This document shows, one piece after another, positions 16,777-25,234 of a stretch of 49,854 nucleotides of DNA (its first letter is position 1; every line of letters begins with the position of its first letter). The stretch covers positions 1 through 49,854 of the IMG/VR virus record IMGVR_UViG_3300013099_000026; one strand, given 5' to 3'. A program made the position numbers and the translations under genes. This DNA comes from a virus. The notes beneath the pieces were generated by a model, which was not told the origin of the DNA, made no database searches, and saw only the letters and a program-made list of their open reading frames with translations.

Positions 16777-17294
16777 TATGCCACCACCGTACTAGGTTGA
16801 ATATCTAATCTTATTTTATCGCCACCAATCCACCACCCGATCTGTTGCACGATATGCCCTGCTGTGGTTGGTGCGGTTGCGGTTAAAGCCCCTGCTACAC
16901 CTAAAAATAGTTTAGCACCTACAGGAATATTAGCACATTGTACAATGGGGGCGTTACTGATAATAACATCCTGATTACCTGTTTTTTGACCTAAATCAAA
17001 ATCTGATACACCGTGGCACTCTTTACCCGTTGAGCTGTCGGCTAGATGTAGTTTAGCGTAACCACTAGTATAGTAAAACATGTGTACCAATGATCCAGCC
17101 GGTATTGTTACCTGTGCTTTTAGTTCTATTTGATGTATTCCTAGCTGTAATGCCGGTGCTTCATAGAAGGACGCATCTATTTTACCGGTTGCATCCAATG
17201 TGATAAGAGAATCAGCATCAGCCGCGCCGGCGGATGTTGCTTTAAATTTATTAGCTGCACGCTGTCCTGCGTTTAAACTTAGATAATCACTCAT
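16776..17294 (-). CDS. Capsid decoration/fibre-like paralogue 3
   Basis: A 172-residue homologue. The shared N-terminal motif is ATSAGAADADSLITLDATGK then IDASFY; the C-terminal domain has VGAKLFLGVAGALTATAPTT and VQQIGWWIGGDKIRL. Overlaps its neighbours by one to four bases. The tryptophan pair near the end is specific to this copy. Confidence 0.5.
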   Translation of the reverse strand: MSDYLSLNAGQRAANKFKATSAGAADADSLITLDATGKIDASFYEAPALQLGIHQIELKAQVTIPAGSLVHMFYYTSGYAKLHLADSSTGKECHGVSDFDLGQKTGNQDVIISNAPIVQCANIPVGAKLFLGVAGALTATAPTTAGHIVQQIGWWIGGDKIRLDIQPSTVVA

Positions 17295-17833
17295 AGTAAT
17301 ATAACCGCCGCCTCTGGATCAAAGAAAAAGTTAAATGGACTAGTGCGCTCACTTACCCCCACTTTTTGTAACATATAGCCAGTAGTGGTTGGCTTTGTTA
17401 CTGATACCTTGCCAGCATTGCCTGCTATATACATAGCACTTCCACCGATAACTGTAGGCGTTGCAGGGCTGCTTTGTATAGCACCTTTAAGCGTTACCGC
17501 TACAGTTGACCCGGCTGCATGTGTGCCGGCTACAGCTATATAACCGTGGCACTCGCGCGGCGTTCCTGCATTTCCATCACAAAAGCGCGCCGTAAGATTT
17601 CCACCATCATCATAAATATTAACAAAATCCCCCCCTGCTAATGTGCCGCTAGAGTTTACTTTACAATTAATTTTGTTTGTAGGTGAACCGCCGCCACTCG
17701 TTAAATCTGGTACTACGCCAGGGTCTAATTTACCGTTAGACGCTAAACACACAAGATCTCCATCGGACCCGGTAGGGCTTATCAATACCTCTGATAATGC
17801 CCCACCGCCTATACTTAGTACTTTTTTAGTCAT
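17291..17833 (-). CDS. Capsid decoration/fibre-like paralogue 4
   Basis: A 180-residue homologue with a shorter N-terminal motif (LASNGKLDPGVVPD) followed by SSGTLAGGDFVNIYDDGGN and GSAMYIAGNAGKVSVTKPTT, so the beta domain is closest to copy 1 (AGDxVxIxDDGG). Overlaps both neighbours by four bases, which suggests tight translational coupling and similar stoichiometry. Confidence 0.5.
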   Translation of the reverse strand: MTKKVLSIGGGALSEVLISPTGSDGDLVCLASNGKLDPGVVPDLTSGGGSPTNKINCKVNSSGTLAGGDFVNIYDDGGNLTARFCDGNAGTPRECHGYIAVAGTHAAGSTVAVTLKGAIQSSPATPTVIGGSAMYIAGNAGKVSVTKPTTTGYMLQKVGVSERTSPFNFFFDPEAAVILL

Positions 17834-18597
17834 AGTAACTCAATATTTTGGTTTAGATTTAGTATAACAGAGTTGGGCGTTGCCGCTACCCCTAAAATAG
17901 CCGAAAAACCGGTTAAAGGCGGCGTATCCGAAACGCTCGTACCTTCTAAAAAAATTACAGTATTACTAAACGACCAACCGGCATTTTTAATATGTCCGGC
18001 TGTACTTACCGTTATAATTCCACCTGTAACGCCCGACTCTAGTGTAATGCCTATTATTTTGTTAATGTGTCCTGGATTATTGCTATCAGCTAAGTACAAT
18101 AAACCATTTTCTACAATAACAGGTTTAAATGTGCTTATGTTTTCACCTGCTTCTAGTCTAACGTGTTGGCTTGTTCCTACGGGTAGCGAGCTTGAAGGTG
18201 CAGCTATGTTTTGACTTTGTGTAGTAAATGGTTCAATTTCTGGAACACATCCGCCACCGTGGGCGTGATCCACTAAAATATACGCCCCGTATAAAATTGT
18301 TTCTTGTGTGTTGGTGGGTGAGGTTAAAATTAGCGCATAACTTAATGCTCCACCTGTATCAGTGAACAAAGCAGTGTTAACACTGCTTGGTATAGTAACA
18401 CTTAAATTATAGTTGATCCCTGCCACGGTCACCTGCGCGGTGTGAACGGGTACATCATTGAATTTTAGTACAATTTCCGCTGTGTACCCAGATAGGTCTA
18501 GCGGTACGCCAAAACCATCGACATAATTAAGTTCAATAACCGAGCTATCCGTATAAAATTCGATTAAATCGCGTCGCGTTGTAGCATCTACAAACAT
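17830..18597 (-). CDS. Decoration/fibre-like paralogue 5 with extra N-terminal domain
   Basis: A 255-residue protein. Residues 145-255 carry the same beta domain as the four genes downstream (LEAGENISTFKPVIVENGLL, FLEGTSVSDTPPLTG). The N-terminal 110 residues form a separate beta domain (DLIEFYTDSSVIELNYVDGF), joined by a Ser- and Thr-rich linker. It may be the base that anchors the set. The gene contains a perfect 18-bp palindrome of the AGCAGTGTT word at 18370-18387. Confidence 0.45.
   Translation of the reverse strand: MFVDATTRRDLIEFYTDSSVIELNYVDGFGVPLDLSGYTAEIVLKFNDVPVHTAQVTVAGINYNLSVTIPSSVNTALFTDTGGALSYALILTSPTNTQETILYGAYILVDHAHGGGCVPEIEPFTTQSQNIAAPSSSLPVGTSQHVRLEAGENISTFKPVIVENGLLYLADSNNPGHINKIIGITLESGVTGGIITVSTAGHIKNAGWSFSNTVIFLEGTSVSDTPPLTGFSAILGVAATPNSVILNLNQNIELL
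18370..18387. repeat. Perfect palindromic pair of the AGCAGTGTT word
   Basis: AGCAGTGTTAACACTGCT is an 18-bp perfect palindrome built from two facing copies of the 9-bp word that recurs across this genome. Here it lies within a coding region, encoding Ser-Ser-Val-Asn-Thr-Ala. Confidence 0.7.
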
Positions 18598-18978
18598 TTA
18601 ACCGCCTTTTATTTTTATACTTTGCACGTAAAGCCATGCACAAAATGTTAAAACGCTTAACATTGCCGAACCTGTCAGTGTTAATGTGTTTATCGTGTCC
18701 TTTCTTGCTTTTTCAATTAGTGCGGTAGCATCTGTTAAAGATAAATACTTTAGGTCATTTCTTGTATCCGCGTCCGCCTTGCTTGCTCGTATATCTACCG
18801 ACACCTTATCCACCAGTTTCTCGACTTTGCTATAAATTCCCTCAATACTTGATTCAATCCCTTTTAATGTCTCGTCGTCGTGTTTTATATGCGTGAGCAT
18901 TGTACGCTCATAAAAAACATTAGTTTTTTCTAGCGATGAAACCGCTTTTTCTAAATCACTAAATCGCTTTTCACTCAT
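18598..18978 (-). CDS. Coiled-coil protein with C-terminal membrane helix (XhlA-like)
   Basis: A 126-residue protein: a charged coiled coil from about residue 4 to 75 (RFSDLEKAVSSLEKTN, IEGIYSKVEKLVDKVS) and one hydrophobic helix at about 97-120 (LTLTGSAMLSVLTFCAWLYV). This plan matches XhlA-type hemolysin/lysis accessory proteins and some spanin-like proteins. It sits beside two other membrane-associated small genes, so a lysis function is plausible but unproven. Confidence 0.5.
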   Translation of the reverse strand: MSEKRFSDLEKAVSSLEKTNVFYERTMLTHIKHDDETLKGIESSIEGIYSKVEKLVDKVSVDIRASKADADTRNDLKYLSLTDATALIEKARKDTINTLTLTGSAMLSVLTFCAWLYVQSIKIKGG

Positions 18979-18980
18979 TT

Positions 18981-19295
18981 TTATAGACCGCTGGGTGGTG
19001 GCGTGAAGCCGTTACTATCCCGTTTATCTACACGGTGGTTTAGGTATTCATATATAATCTGTATCGCCATCGTTAACAAGCCCTCACTGATACGTCTAGC
19101 TTCGTTAAACCAGTCAATCTGTGAATGGGTATCTACACCATCAATTAAATTATTAGCGACCGCTGCGCGTTTATCTTTTCCGTCTAAATTACTGTTAAAG
19201 TACGCGGATACTTGTACACTAATTCGAGTTATCAAGCCGCTATTAAATACTATTTTAAGTACAGAAAACAATAGATATGATTGGAATTTAGTCAT
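18981..19295 (-). CDS. Small conserved-looking phage protein near lysis genes
   Basis: A 104-residue protein of unknown function. It begins with a moderately hydrophobic helix (FQSYLLFSVLKIVFNSGLIT), has a charged middle, and ends in a proline tail (NGFTPPPSGL). It lies between the XhlA-like gene and the lipoprotein gene, overlapping the latter by eight bases. I do not recognise the family. Confidence 0.5.
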   Translation of the reverse strand: MTKFQSYLLFSVLKIVFNSGLITRISVQVSAYFNSNLDGKDKRAAVANNLIDGVDTHSQIDWFNEARRISEGLLTMAIQIIYEYLNHRVDKRDSNGFTPPPSGL

Positions 19296-19548
19296 TTTTT
19301 ACATGCCTTGTATAAAAAGCTTTTAATTTAATAAATTGGTTTATTAGTTCCCTACCGGCTTCATTAATATCATCGTTGGTAGCGGTTATTACAATCTGCA
19401 CAGGTAAATTAATGCTTTTAAGGTCTAGCCGCTCATTTTCTATTAGCCGCGCAGAGCAACCGCTATTTAAAATACTCGTGAGTAAAATCATCCAAAGTAT
19501 TACGCGTTTTTTTAATTTTATGTGTGATACCTGCCAGCGTAAACGCAT
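19288..19548 (-). CDS. Small lipoprotein, candidate outer-membrane spanin
   Basis: An 86-residue reading frame whose N-terminus has basic residues, a hydrophobic stretch (VILWMILLTSILNSGCSA) and a lipobox LNSGC, so it would be exported and lipid-modified at that Cys, leaving about 55 residues. It overlaps the upstream membrane-protein gene by 86 bases in another frame, reminiscent of Rz/Rz1 arrangements. An internal Met at residue 20 may be the true start, still leaving a usable signal. Lysis role inferred. Confidence 0.55.
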   Translation of the reverse strand: MRLRWQVSHIKLKKRVILWMILLTSILNSGCSARLIENERLDLKSINLPVQIVITATNDDINEAGRELINQFIKLKAFYTRHVKND

Positions 19549-19828
19549 GAATTACCCCTAAACTCATAGTCCAGTATTCAATAGTACCCATATAATACGC
19601 TACAACAAAACCTATTATTGTTATGTAGCTTATACTTGTCACTGTCGTATTAGATCGTTGTTTATTGCGTTGTTTGCCATCTAATAAAATACCTGCACCA
19701 AGAACCGAGCTTAAAAACGCCCCTAGCTCTAATTGTTGCACCTGATCCAGTAGCGACGCATACGCGCCCCAGCCCATAAGGGCTAGAACGCTTATTAATG
19801 CAAGGCTTGTTTTATAACCTTTTAGCAT
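19463..19828 (-). CDS. Multi-spanning membrane protein, candidate holin
   Basis: A 121-residue protein with three likely membrane segments: residues 8-26 (SLALISVLALMGWGAYA), 34-50, and 67-100 (ISYITIIGFVVAYYMG plus the following helix), and a charged C-terminal tail. Size and topology fit a class I-like holin. Its 3' end overlaps the lipoprotein gene. The peptidase that could act as endolysin (31823-32245) is encoded far away, so the lysis functions are split. Confidence 0.5.
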   Translation of the reverse strand: MLKGYKTSLALISVLALMGWGAYASLLDQVQQLELGAFLSSVLGAGILLDGKQRNKQRSNTTVTSISYITIIGFVVAYYMGTIEYWTMSLGVIHAFTLAGITHKIKKTRNTLDDFTHEYFK

Positions 19829-19829
19829 T

Positions 19830-20255
19830 TTACGCCGGAATATCTTTTAGCGGCGACAAAATGCCGGTAATGTGTATATGACCTACGTCAGTATCATTAA
19901 CCACTTTTAAACGAGAATACCGCCCGTGTGGGTTTGTGACTGACATATAAATAAAATTAGCTACATCAGTAGGTACGCCATCTATCACTTGAAAGCCTGT
20001 TACGGGTTCAAATACGGCTTGTGGTGATGCTGATTTCCCGTCAGCTGCGGTGTATGCTGTCCACGTCACGCCATCGTCAGAATGTTCTAGCGTTAACGTA
20101 TAACCTGCCGCCGTATTAGGTAAAATACACGCGAAACCGCCCGCGCTTGCTTTTGTGTGGTCTAATCGTAAGGTGTAGGTAGTTGTAGCTACCGGCGCGT
20201 TAACCATCATCAAAGCCTTAAATAAAAGGCTTTTGCTTCTTGTGTCGTGTCTCAT
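19830..20255 (-). CDS. Beta-rich virion protein next to capsid gene
   Basis: A 141-residue protein just downstream of the major capsid gene. The sequence is mostly short beta strands with Thr and Gly (YTLTLEHSDDGVTWTAYTAA, YMSVTNPHGRYSRLKVV), typical of small head decoration or cement proteins. No catalytic motif. The position suggests a capsid-associated protein. Confidence 0.5.
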   Translation of the reverse strand: MRHDTRSKSLLFKALMMVNAPVATTTYTLRLDHTKASAGGFACILPNTAAGYTLTLEHSDDGVTWTAYTAADGKSASPQAVFEPVTGFQVIDGVPTDVANFIYMSVTNPHGRYSRLKVVNDTDVGHIHITGILSPLKDIPA

Positions 20256-20272
20256 AAATTTATTATCCTATA

Positions 20273-21454
20273 TTAAGTAGCAATCTTTAGAGCTGTAAAT
20301 GCTTCCGATCTAATCACTTTACCGCCTAAACGCTTTTTAAGTAAAAAGCCTACTTGATCAAGTTCTGCGTAGTTTTCAACTAATCTCTGAACAGTTAAAC
20401 CGGTTCTATCTTTTAAACTATAGCCTTTTTTATGATCACCTAAATAGATAGGCATTTTACCGGCACCTATATCATCCATACCTTCAGGGTTAACCAACGG
20501 GCGACCCAATAACATGGCGGGCTGTCCTGCTTGAACTGGAGGCTGCCATAAATACTCGCCATTTGCATTTTTAAGTGTACGGATAACGCCCTCAGTAGTT
20601 GAGTTCATGCCCCATGTGGCGGCTCTACGATACTGCTTTTTAAGCCCATAAAGCATTTTAATCAAAACATCTACGCCGTTGTGTGAAGCGTTCGTTAGTC
20701 CACCGGCTACACCTGACAGCATCGCGCTAGATATTACACGAGGATCGTTTAGAATACCATCGGGCATTCTGTCACCTGTCCCCATTACAATCGCGTCATC
20801 CTCTGCGATAGCAACCGCACCAGCAAAAAGGTCACGCAATTCGCCCCATACATCAGCTAGAGCATCATCTAGCGTATTATTAGCTACTAATGTTAGGGCT
20901 TTTAAGTCGTTAATTTCAATGCGTTGTTGCCCTGCTGTAATTTCTTCCGGTAATACTCTTACGTTACGCGTACCCCATGCAACTTTAGGTGTACTTAAAG
21001 AGCCTAGCGTTACCGCGTCGCGCCCTGTTCGTGCAACTGATACCAACCCACGCAAATCAGATTGATTAAATGCCTCAGTAATAATACCCTGTTCAAATTG
21101 ATCAGGTACTAAGAAGCCACCCTCCGCATCAGATGCGCTAGATAATACGCGCTTTTCGTCATCGCTAAAATTGGCATTACTGCGCCCAAAACGTAACATT
21201 TTATCAAACGCCGATTGCCGTAGCTGTACATCAACATCATCATCAGTTACTTGTGGTACTGTTGCGGCTGCTACCACCATATCATCCATACGTTTAGATA
21301 ATGTGGTAATATCGTCGTTAATTTTATCTGTTTTTTCTGTAAAAATTGGGTCGTTGCGTAAATTATCGGATACGCTGTCGATGTGTGTTTTTAATGTTTC
21401 GTGTGCTTTTCGCATTTCAACAAAAACATCTTTAATTGTTTGATTATCAGCCAT
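20273..21454 (-). CDS. Major capsid protein, HK97 fold
   Basis: A 393-residue protein. Residues 1-105 are the charged coiled-coil delta domain removed by the protease; the mature part opens with SSASDAEGGFLVPDQFEQGI, the usual start of HK97-like capsid chains. Later features include NSTTEGVIRTLKNANGEYLW and PIYLGDHKKGYSLKDRTGL near the P-domain. It overlaps the protease gene by eight bases. Forms the icosahedral shell. Confidence 0.9.
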   Translation of the reverse strand: MADNQTIKDVFVEMRKAHETLKTHIDSVSDNLRNDPIFTEKTDKINDDITTLSKRMDDMVVAAATVPQVTDDDVDVQLRQSAFDKMLRFGRSNANFSDDEKRVLSSASDAEGGFLVPDQFEQGIITEAFNQSDLRGLVSVARTGRDAVTLGSLSTPKVAWGTRNVRVLPEEITAGQQRIEINDLKALTLVANNTLDDALADVWGELRDLFAGAVAIAEDDAIVMGTGDRMPDGILNDPRVISSAMLSGVAGGLTNASHNGVDVLIKMLYGLKKQYRRAATWGMNSTTEGVIRTLKNANGEYLWQPPVQAGQPAMLLGRPLVNPEGMDDIGAGKMPIYLGDHKKGYSLKDRTGLTVQRLVENYAELDQVGFLLKKRLGGKVIRSEAFTALKIAT

Positions 21455-22490
21455 TTTGTAAATCTCTTAAAAAGTTTATTGCGTCACGTATATTTTCCGT
21501 GTCATCTTCTGGTTGATCTTGATTCGTATTAGTTTCAAGGCTCAATAGCGATCTTAAGCGGTCTTTTTCTACGTCTGTGTGTATATCACGACAAGCAACG
21601 GCTAATTTTTCTATATTAGTGTTACGCTTGTTTTGTAATTCTTTTAAAACATCATCGCCTAATGCGGTTTTTACATCATAAGCCGATACATTTATTACTC
21701 TACCGGCTCGTAATGCTATCACTTGATCTAGCGTTAAAGCAGATTCAACTGCTATCTGTTCCGGTGTCTTTGATCTTTCTTTTAAAGCAGTGTTTACGCT
21801 GTTTATTAAATTATCGGGCGATTTATACCTATACCCTGTAATACTTAATTGCTCAGTTGCAAAGCTAAGATAAGCCGATCGGTAGTCACTTAATGCTGTA
21901 TCAAACGCGGTTAATTTCTCGGTGTTGGTCATTTCTGACCACCAGATAGACGATAATGTACCATTCATCGCATCTTGTAAGATTATCTCTCGCCAATAGC
22001 TTTCTTCTTCCGTTACGGACTCACTAAAAACTGTAGATCGTACCGACTCCACCGTGGCGGCTTCATTACTTGGGAAATTAACCGGCCCGCATTCAAACAA
22101 AGCCACCTCGGAAATAGCCAACACTCCATCTTTTCTATATCCCTCCTGAATAGAGCGAAACATAAAAGATAAACCCTCCAGTGTACCATCCGTCAGAAAA
22201 GCATGGGTTTCTCGCGCTGCTTGTACGTCTAAATTAAGCTTACATTCTACAAAAACCCCGTGATCATCTTCGCGTACATCTAATACTTTGCCGATCAAAG
22301 TATCGTGATCATACATAACCTTTACTTTGTCTTTACGTTCTGCGATTGTTTTAGCGAACGAGCCACGGGTAAAAACTGAATTATGACTATCAACCACGCC
22401 CCATACTGTCAAATATCCTGTAAAAATGCCTTCCGCTGAGATGCTTCTAATGGTATTTTCAGCACGCTTTAAGAATTGTTTTTTACTCAT
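21447..22490 (-). CDS. Prohead protease (HK97 family) with long C-terminal part
   Basis: A 347-residue protein. Residues 20-165 form the caudovirus prohead serine protease domain: YLTVWGVVDSHNSVFTRGSF, VMYDHDTLIGKVL with the catalytic His, and LEGLSFMF with the catalytic Ser. The remaining 180 residues are helical and charged and may act as an internal scaffold. It processes the capsid delta domain encoded by the next gene. Confidence 0.85.
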   Translation of the reverse strand: MSKKQFLKRAENTIRSISAEGIFTGYLTVWGVVDSHNSVFTRGSFAKTIAERKDKVKVMYDHDTLIGKVLDVREDDHGVFVECKLNLDVQAARETHAFLTDGTLEGLSFMFRSIQEGYRKDGVLAISEVALFECGPVNFPSNEAATVESVRSTVFSESVTEEESYWREIILQDAMNGTLSSIWWSEMTNTEKLTAFDTALSDYRSAYLSFATEQLSITGYRYKSPDNLINSVNTALKERSKTPEQIAVESALTLDQVIALRAGRVINVSAYDVKTALGDDVLKELQNKRNTNIEKLAVACRDIHTDVEKDRLRSLLSLETNTNQDQPEDDTENIRDAINFLRDLQNG

Positions 22491-23035
22491 AATTTAATTA
22501 TCCGTGAATTAGTGGTAATTTTAAATTCAGTTCTAAACGCCTGCCCTTGGTCTTTATCGTAGCCTGTCCAAAACGTAAACGATAGCCCAACATCGAAAAT
22601 AAAGGTTATTGCTTCTTTTCGTGTCATCTTATATGTTCGTTGCAGTGACACGAAAAAATCGTATGTAGTACTAGACGCTTCTGAACTATCAGGATAAAAA
22701 AGGCTATCAAAAACGAATATTTTTTCATCTTTATTTAGTAGACTGCGTGAGGTAACAGATCGCCCCAACAGAGCCGCCTCGCAATACTTTTTAATTGATG
22801 TTAGCGTTTCATCAAGCAATTTACCTCTTTTTATTGTGTCTAGCGCGTCGTTCTCTACAATAGCAACCGCTGAGTCTGCTAATGTTTTAGCCGCTTCTGT
22901 TTCAGCGGATAAAACCTCACTAAATGCAATACATGGTTGCCGTTGATGCGTCAAACAATACGCTAAAAAGCGGCGCGTTTGGCTGAACGAAAAGTTTAGC
23001 TTTGTAGCGAGTAAGGTTGCTTCGGATGTATTCAT
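22487..23035 (-). CDS. Uncharacterised head-region protein
   Basis: A 182-residue mostly helical protein between the MuF-like gene and the protease, overlapping the latter by four bases (ATGA). It contains RKEAITFIFDVGLSFTFWTG near the C-terminus and no motif that I can name. In many phages this slot holds scaffold- or injection-related proteins. Confidence 0.5.
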   Translation of the reverse strand: MNTSEATLLATKLNFSFSQTRRFLAYCLTHQRQPCIAFSEVLSAETEAAKTLADSAVAIVENDALDTIKRGKLLDETLTSIKKYCEAALLGRSVTSRSLLNKDEKIFVFDSLFYPDSSEASSTTYDFFVSLQRTYKMTRKEAITFIFDVGLSFTFWTGYDKDQGQAFRTEFKITTNSRIIKL

Positions 23036-23094
23036 TTAATACCTTCTTGTATAGTCTTGGATAGATTGTACCAAAAAACAACTATTAATAAAAA

Positions 23095-23847
23095 CTAATT
23101 TATCTCAAAAGTCATAAAGCAACGACAATTAATTCTATCATCACCAGAAATTAAATGGTCTAAAGGGTAACGTGGGGCAACATCACCAGCCTGTAAACTA
23201 AATTTTTGACCTATTGCAACAACTTCATTGTCACGTTTTCTATGTATATCTCGAACTTCAAACCCTGAATCATTCCAACGTTTATGCGTAACACCTACCG
23301 CCTCAGCTTGCACTATTTGCCCTATACTTTGTGCTGTACCAACCGTTGTACGAGCTATAGTGTTCGCGCGGGCCGGACTAAAGCTGTAATGGTCTTGTAA
23401 AATTGATACTACCTGAGCGTTACTTTTGCCCGTTTCTACCGCATCAATAGCAATTGTTGCAACGTTATTTACAGTTGTATCTAGTATTGCGCTCATATCA
23501 AAACGCGCCACGCCTTCATCTTCAAGCCACGCTGTTAATAGGTCACTCAACAAATCCCTTTTTTGCATGGATCGCGTAGACTCGGTTAGTAAATCTGTAC
23601 CTGCCGCCGCACCTACTGCAAGATAAACACCTGATAACACTGCTACTTGTTCATCCAGCAAAGAATTTAATTGTTCTGCTACATCAAAACCTTGGTTAAT
23701 TGCTTCTATAGCAGTGTTAAGCTGATCTGTTAGTAATTCTTGTACTGTGGGTGTGTGGTCAATGATCCAATCGTCTACCGCCCTAAACTCGGCTTTAATT
23801 GATCGCTGATTAATTGATTTTAACGTTAAACTATCATTAACGGCTAC
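23095..23847 (-). CDS. MuF-like head morphogenesis protein, in -1 frame after portal
   Basis: The C-terminal 70 residues match the Mu gpF-like head protein domain (GVTHKRWNDSGFEVRDIHRK, then DRINCRCFMTFEI with the CRC motif). The reading frame is open all the way back to the slippery heptamer at the portal stop (23847), giving 250 residues. Yet the first 62 codons contain no ATG, GTG or TTG; the first possible start is a TTG at 23661, which would delete the front part starting LKSINQRSIKAEFRAVDDW. The natural reading is that it is made as a C-terminal extension of the portal by -1 frameshifting. A sequencing indel that splits a true fusion is the alternative. Confidence 0.7.
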   Translation of the reverse strand, partial: VAVNDSLTLKSINQRSIKAEFRAVDDWIIDHTPTVQELLTDQLNTAIEAINQGFDVAEQLNSLLDEQVAVLSGVYLAVGAAAGTDLLTESTRSMQKRDLLSDLLTAWLEDEGVARFDMSAILDTTVNNVATIAIDAVETGKSNAQVVSILQDHYSFSPARANTIARTTVGTAQSIGQIVQAEAVGVTHKRWNDSGFEVRDIHRKRDNEVVAIGQKFSLQAGDVAPRYPLDHLISGDDRINCRCFMTFEIN

Positions 23848-25028
23848 TTTTTTGTAGCGGCTTTTACGTGGGACTCATTCCACCCTATATATGAGTCTAA
23901 ACCAAGATTAAACCGTGTATTTAACTCACTGACAGGCACACCCATATCATGCAGTAGTTTAGCGTTTTCAATGTTTTGCTTCATGTTCTGTTTTAACGCA
24001 CCTATACCACTATAATCAGGTTTTATTTTAGCCCCTGCAAGATCATCAACTAGAAACCTGTTTAACGTATCGCAAAAATCTTGTATTAAAGGCATGTTTG
24101 TTATTTCCCATAAAACCCTCAATGACTCTGAAAAATTGTTATAACTCATTGTTTCCGCCGCACCTGCAAGCGGCAAAGGAATTCCGAAGATTATAAAAAT
24201 TTCTTTCATGTTCATATTACGAGAATTTAAAAAATCCATTTCCACCGGTGTTAGGCTTAACCGTTGAAATTTAGCATTAGACCCAATTACACCGACACCA
24301 TGAGCATTAACCGACCCCGTCAACATCTCGGTTAACTTTGCTTTAATTGTGTCATAAGCCTTTGAATTCAATTGCTTTTCAAAGGTAAAAACAGCGTCTA
24401 CAATGCCTTTATTGTGCATTGCTTTACGATTCCATGATTGCTGTGAAATGTCCGTATCGACCGATTTAGCCGCAACTTGCAAGGGGCTGATACCTACTAA
24501 AGGATTCGCAGGGTCTAATAGTTTAAAGTGGGCTATGTTTGAAGGTGTGTATATATTTGATTTTTTTACCTTGCCGGTTTCACTGGTTACTGAATAACCA
24601 GCGACCAGCGAATCATTATTATTAGATGGAATTGGGTTCAGTCTGTCAGGACTGACAGGAATAATGGCTAATGTGCGATTGTTTGAGTCTGTGATACGGT
24701 GCAAGTAAGCATTTCCGGCTAATTGTTGCCATGTGAAAACGAGTTCTAATAGATCATATAAAGACCATGCTTGGTGAGGTTCGGACAGTAACACCGATAC
24801 AGGATGATTTTCTATTACTTTGTCGTTACTATCAACAACTTGTAACTTTACGGTAGCAGCTGATCGCGCTATAATTCCCACCGCTCTATACACCCAGCCG
24901 CTCACGCTGTAGCCATCCGTCACCGCTTTCTTTAAACCCCATTTAGTCCATGGGGCTTCTATCGCGCTAATACGTCCATCAATTTGAGTAGCGTTTGCTA
25001 TATTACGTTTTTTTCTAAAAAATCCCAT
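23844..25028 (-). CDS. Portal protein, HK97 type
   Basis: A 394-residue portal that forms the dodecameric DNA entry ring. The family pattern is clear: VSGWVYRAVGIIARSAATVK, PHQAWSLYDLLELVFTWQQL followed by GNAYLHR, AHFKLLDPANPLVGISPLQV and FIIFGIPLPLAGAAETMSYN. It ends in the slippery ACA AAA AAG TAG. The start overlaps a small upstream gene by 14 bases. Confidence 0.9.
   Translation of the reverse strand: MGFFRKKRNIANATQIDGRISAIEAPWTKWGLKKAVTDGYSVSGWVYRAVGIIARSAATVKLQVVDSNDKVIENHPVSVLLSEPHQAWSLYDLLELVFTWQQLAGNAYLHRITDSNNRTLAIIPVSPDRLNPIPSNNNDSLVAGYSVTSETGKVKKSNIYTPSNIAHFKLLDPANPLVGISPLQVAAKSVDTDISQQSWNRKAMHNKGIVDAVFTFEKQLNSKAYDTIKAKLTEMLTGSVNAHGVGVIGSNAKFQRLSLTPVEMDFLNSRNMNMKEIFIIFGIPLPLAGAAETMSYNNFSESLRVLWEITNMPLIQDFCDTLNRFLVDDLAGAKIKPDYSGIGALKQNMKQNIENAKLLHDMGVPVSELNTRFNLGLDSYIGWNESHVKAATKK
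23847..23853 (-). promoter_or_regulatory. Slippery heptamer A_AAA_AAG at the portal stop
   Basis: The last portal codons are ACA AAA AAG TAG, so the heptamer A_AAA_AAG is in the correct zero frame and directly followed by the stop codon. A -1 slip continues as GTA GCC GTT into the MuF frame. The same heptamer serves the tail chaperone at 12740. I did not find a clear stimulatory hairpin, though the adjacent stop codon itself can favour slipping. Confidence 0.65.
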
Positions 25029-25173
25029 TGATTGCCTCTTTGATTGTTTGCCAGAATGGACTCATTATAATCTGTTCAGGCTCATACTCATAAGTAAACC
25101 TAAAATCATTTATCAAATTAAGTCTTTTATCAAGATGTTTAAATTGTTCGCCTAAATCGCCTTTCAATTCCAT
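25015..25173 (-). CDS. Small protein upstream of portal
   Basis: A 52-residue protein beginning MELKGDLGEQFKHLDKRLN, acidic and probably helical. A strong AAGGAG lies seven bases before the ATG, and a consensus promoter (25206-25234) directly upstream. Its end overlaps the portal start by 14 bases in another frame, so translation may be coupled. No family recognised. Confidence 0.6.
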   Translation of the reverse strand: MELKGDLGEQFKHLDKRLNLINDFRFTYEYEPEQIIMSPFWQTIKEAINGIF

Positions 25174-25205
25174 TTTAAAATCTCCTTTTGTTTTAAGTTG
25201 TGTCT

Positions 25206-25234
25206 AGTATACTAAAACAGTTTACGTGTGTAAA
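25206..25234 (-). promoter_or_regulatory. Repeated promoter copy 1 (TTTACA-17-TATACT)
   Basis: On the minus strand TTTACA (25229-25234), a 17-base spacer and TATACT (25206-25211) form a strong sigma70 promoter driving the small gene and the portal. The -10 overlaps the palindrome TAGTATACTA, and upstream lies GTGAGCTAGTTCC. The same block of about 60 bases recurs at 34538 and 34927. Confidence 0.7.

Noticed and set aside
23095-23661. MuF protein starting at the TTG 23661
   Set aside because: The open frame and protein-like sequence extend 62 codons further to the portal slippery site, and no Shine-Dalgarno stands before the TTG, so the short form is less likely.
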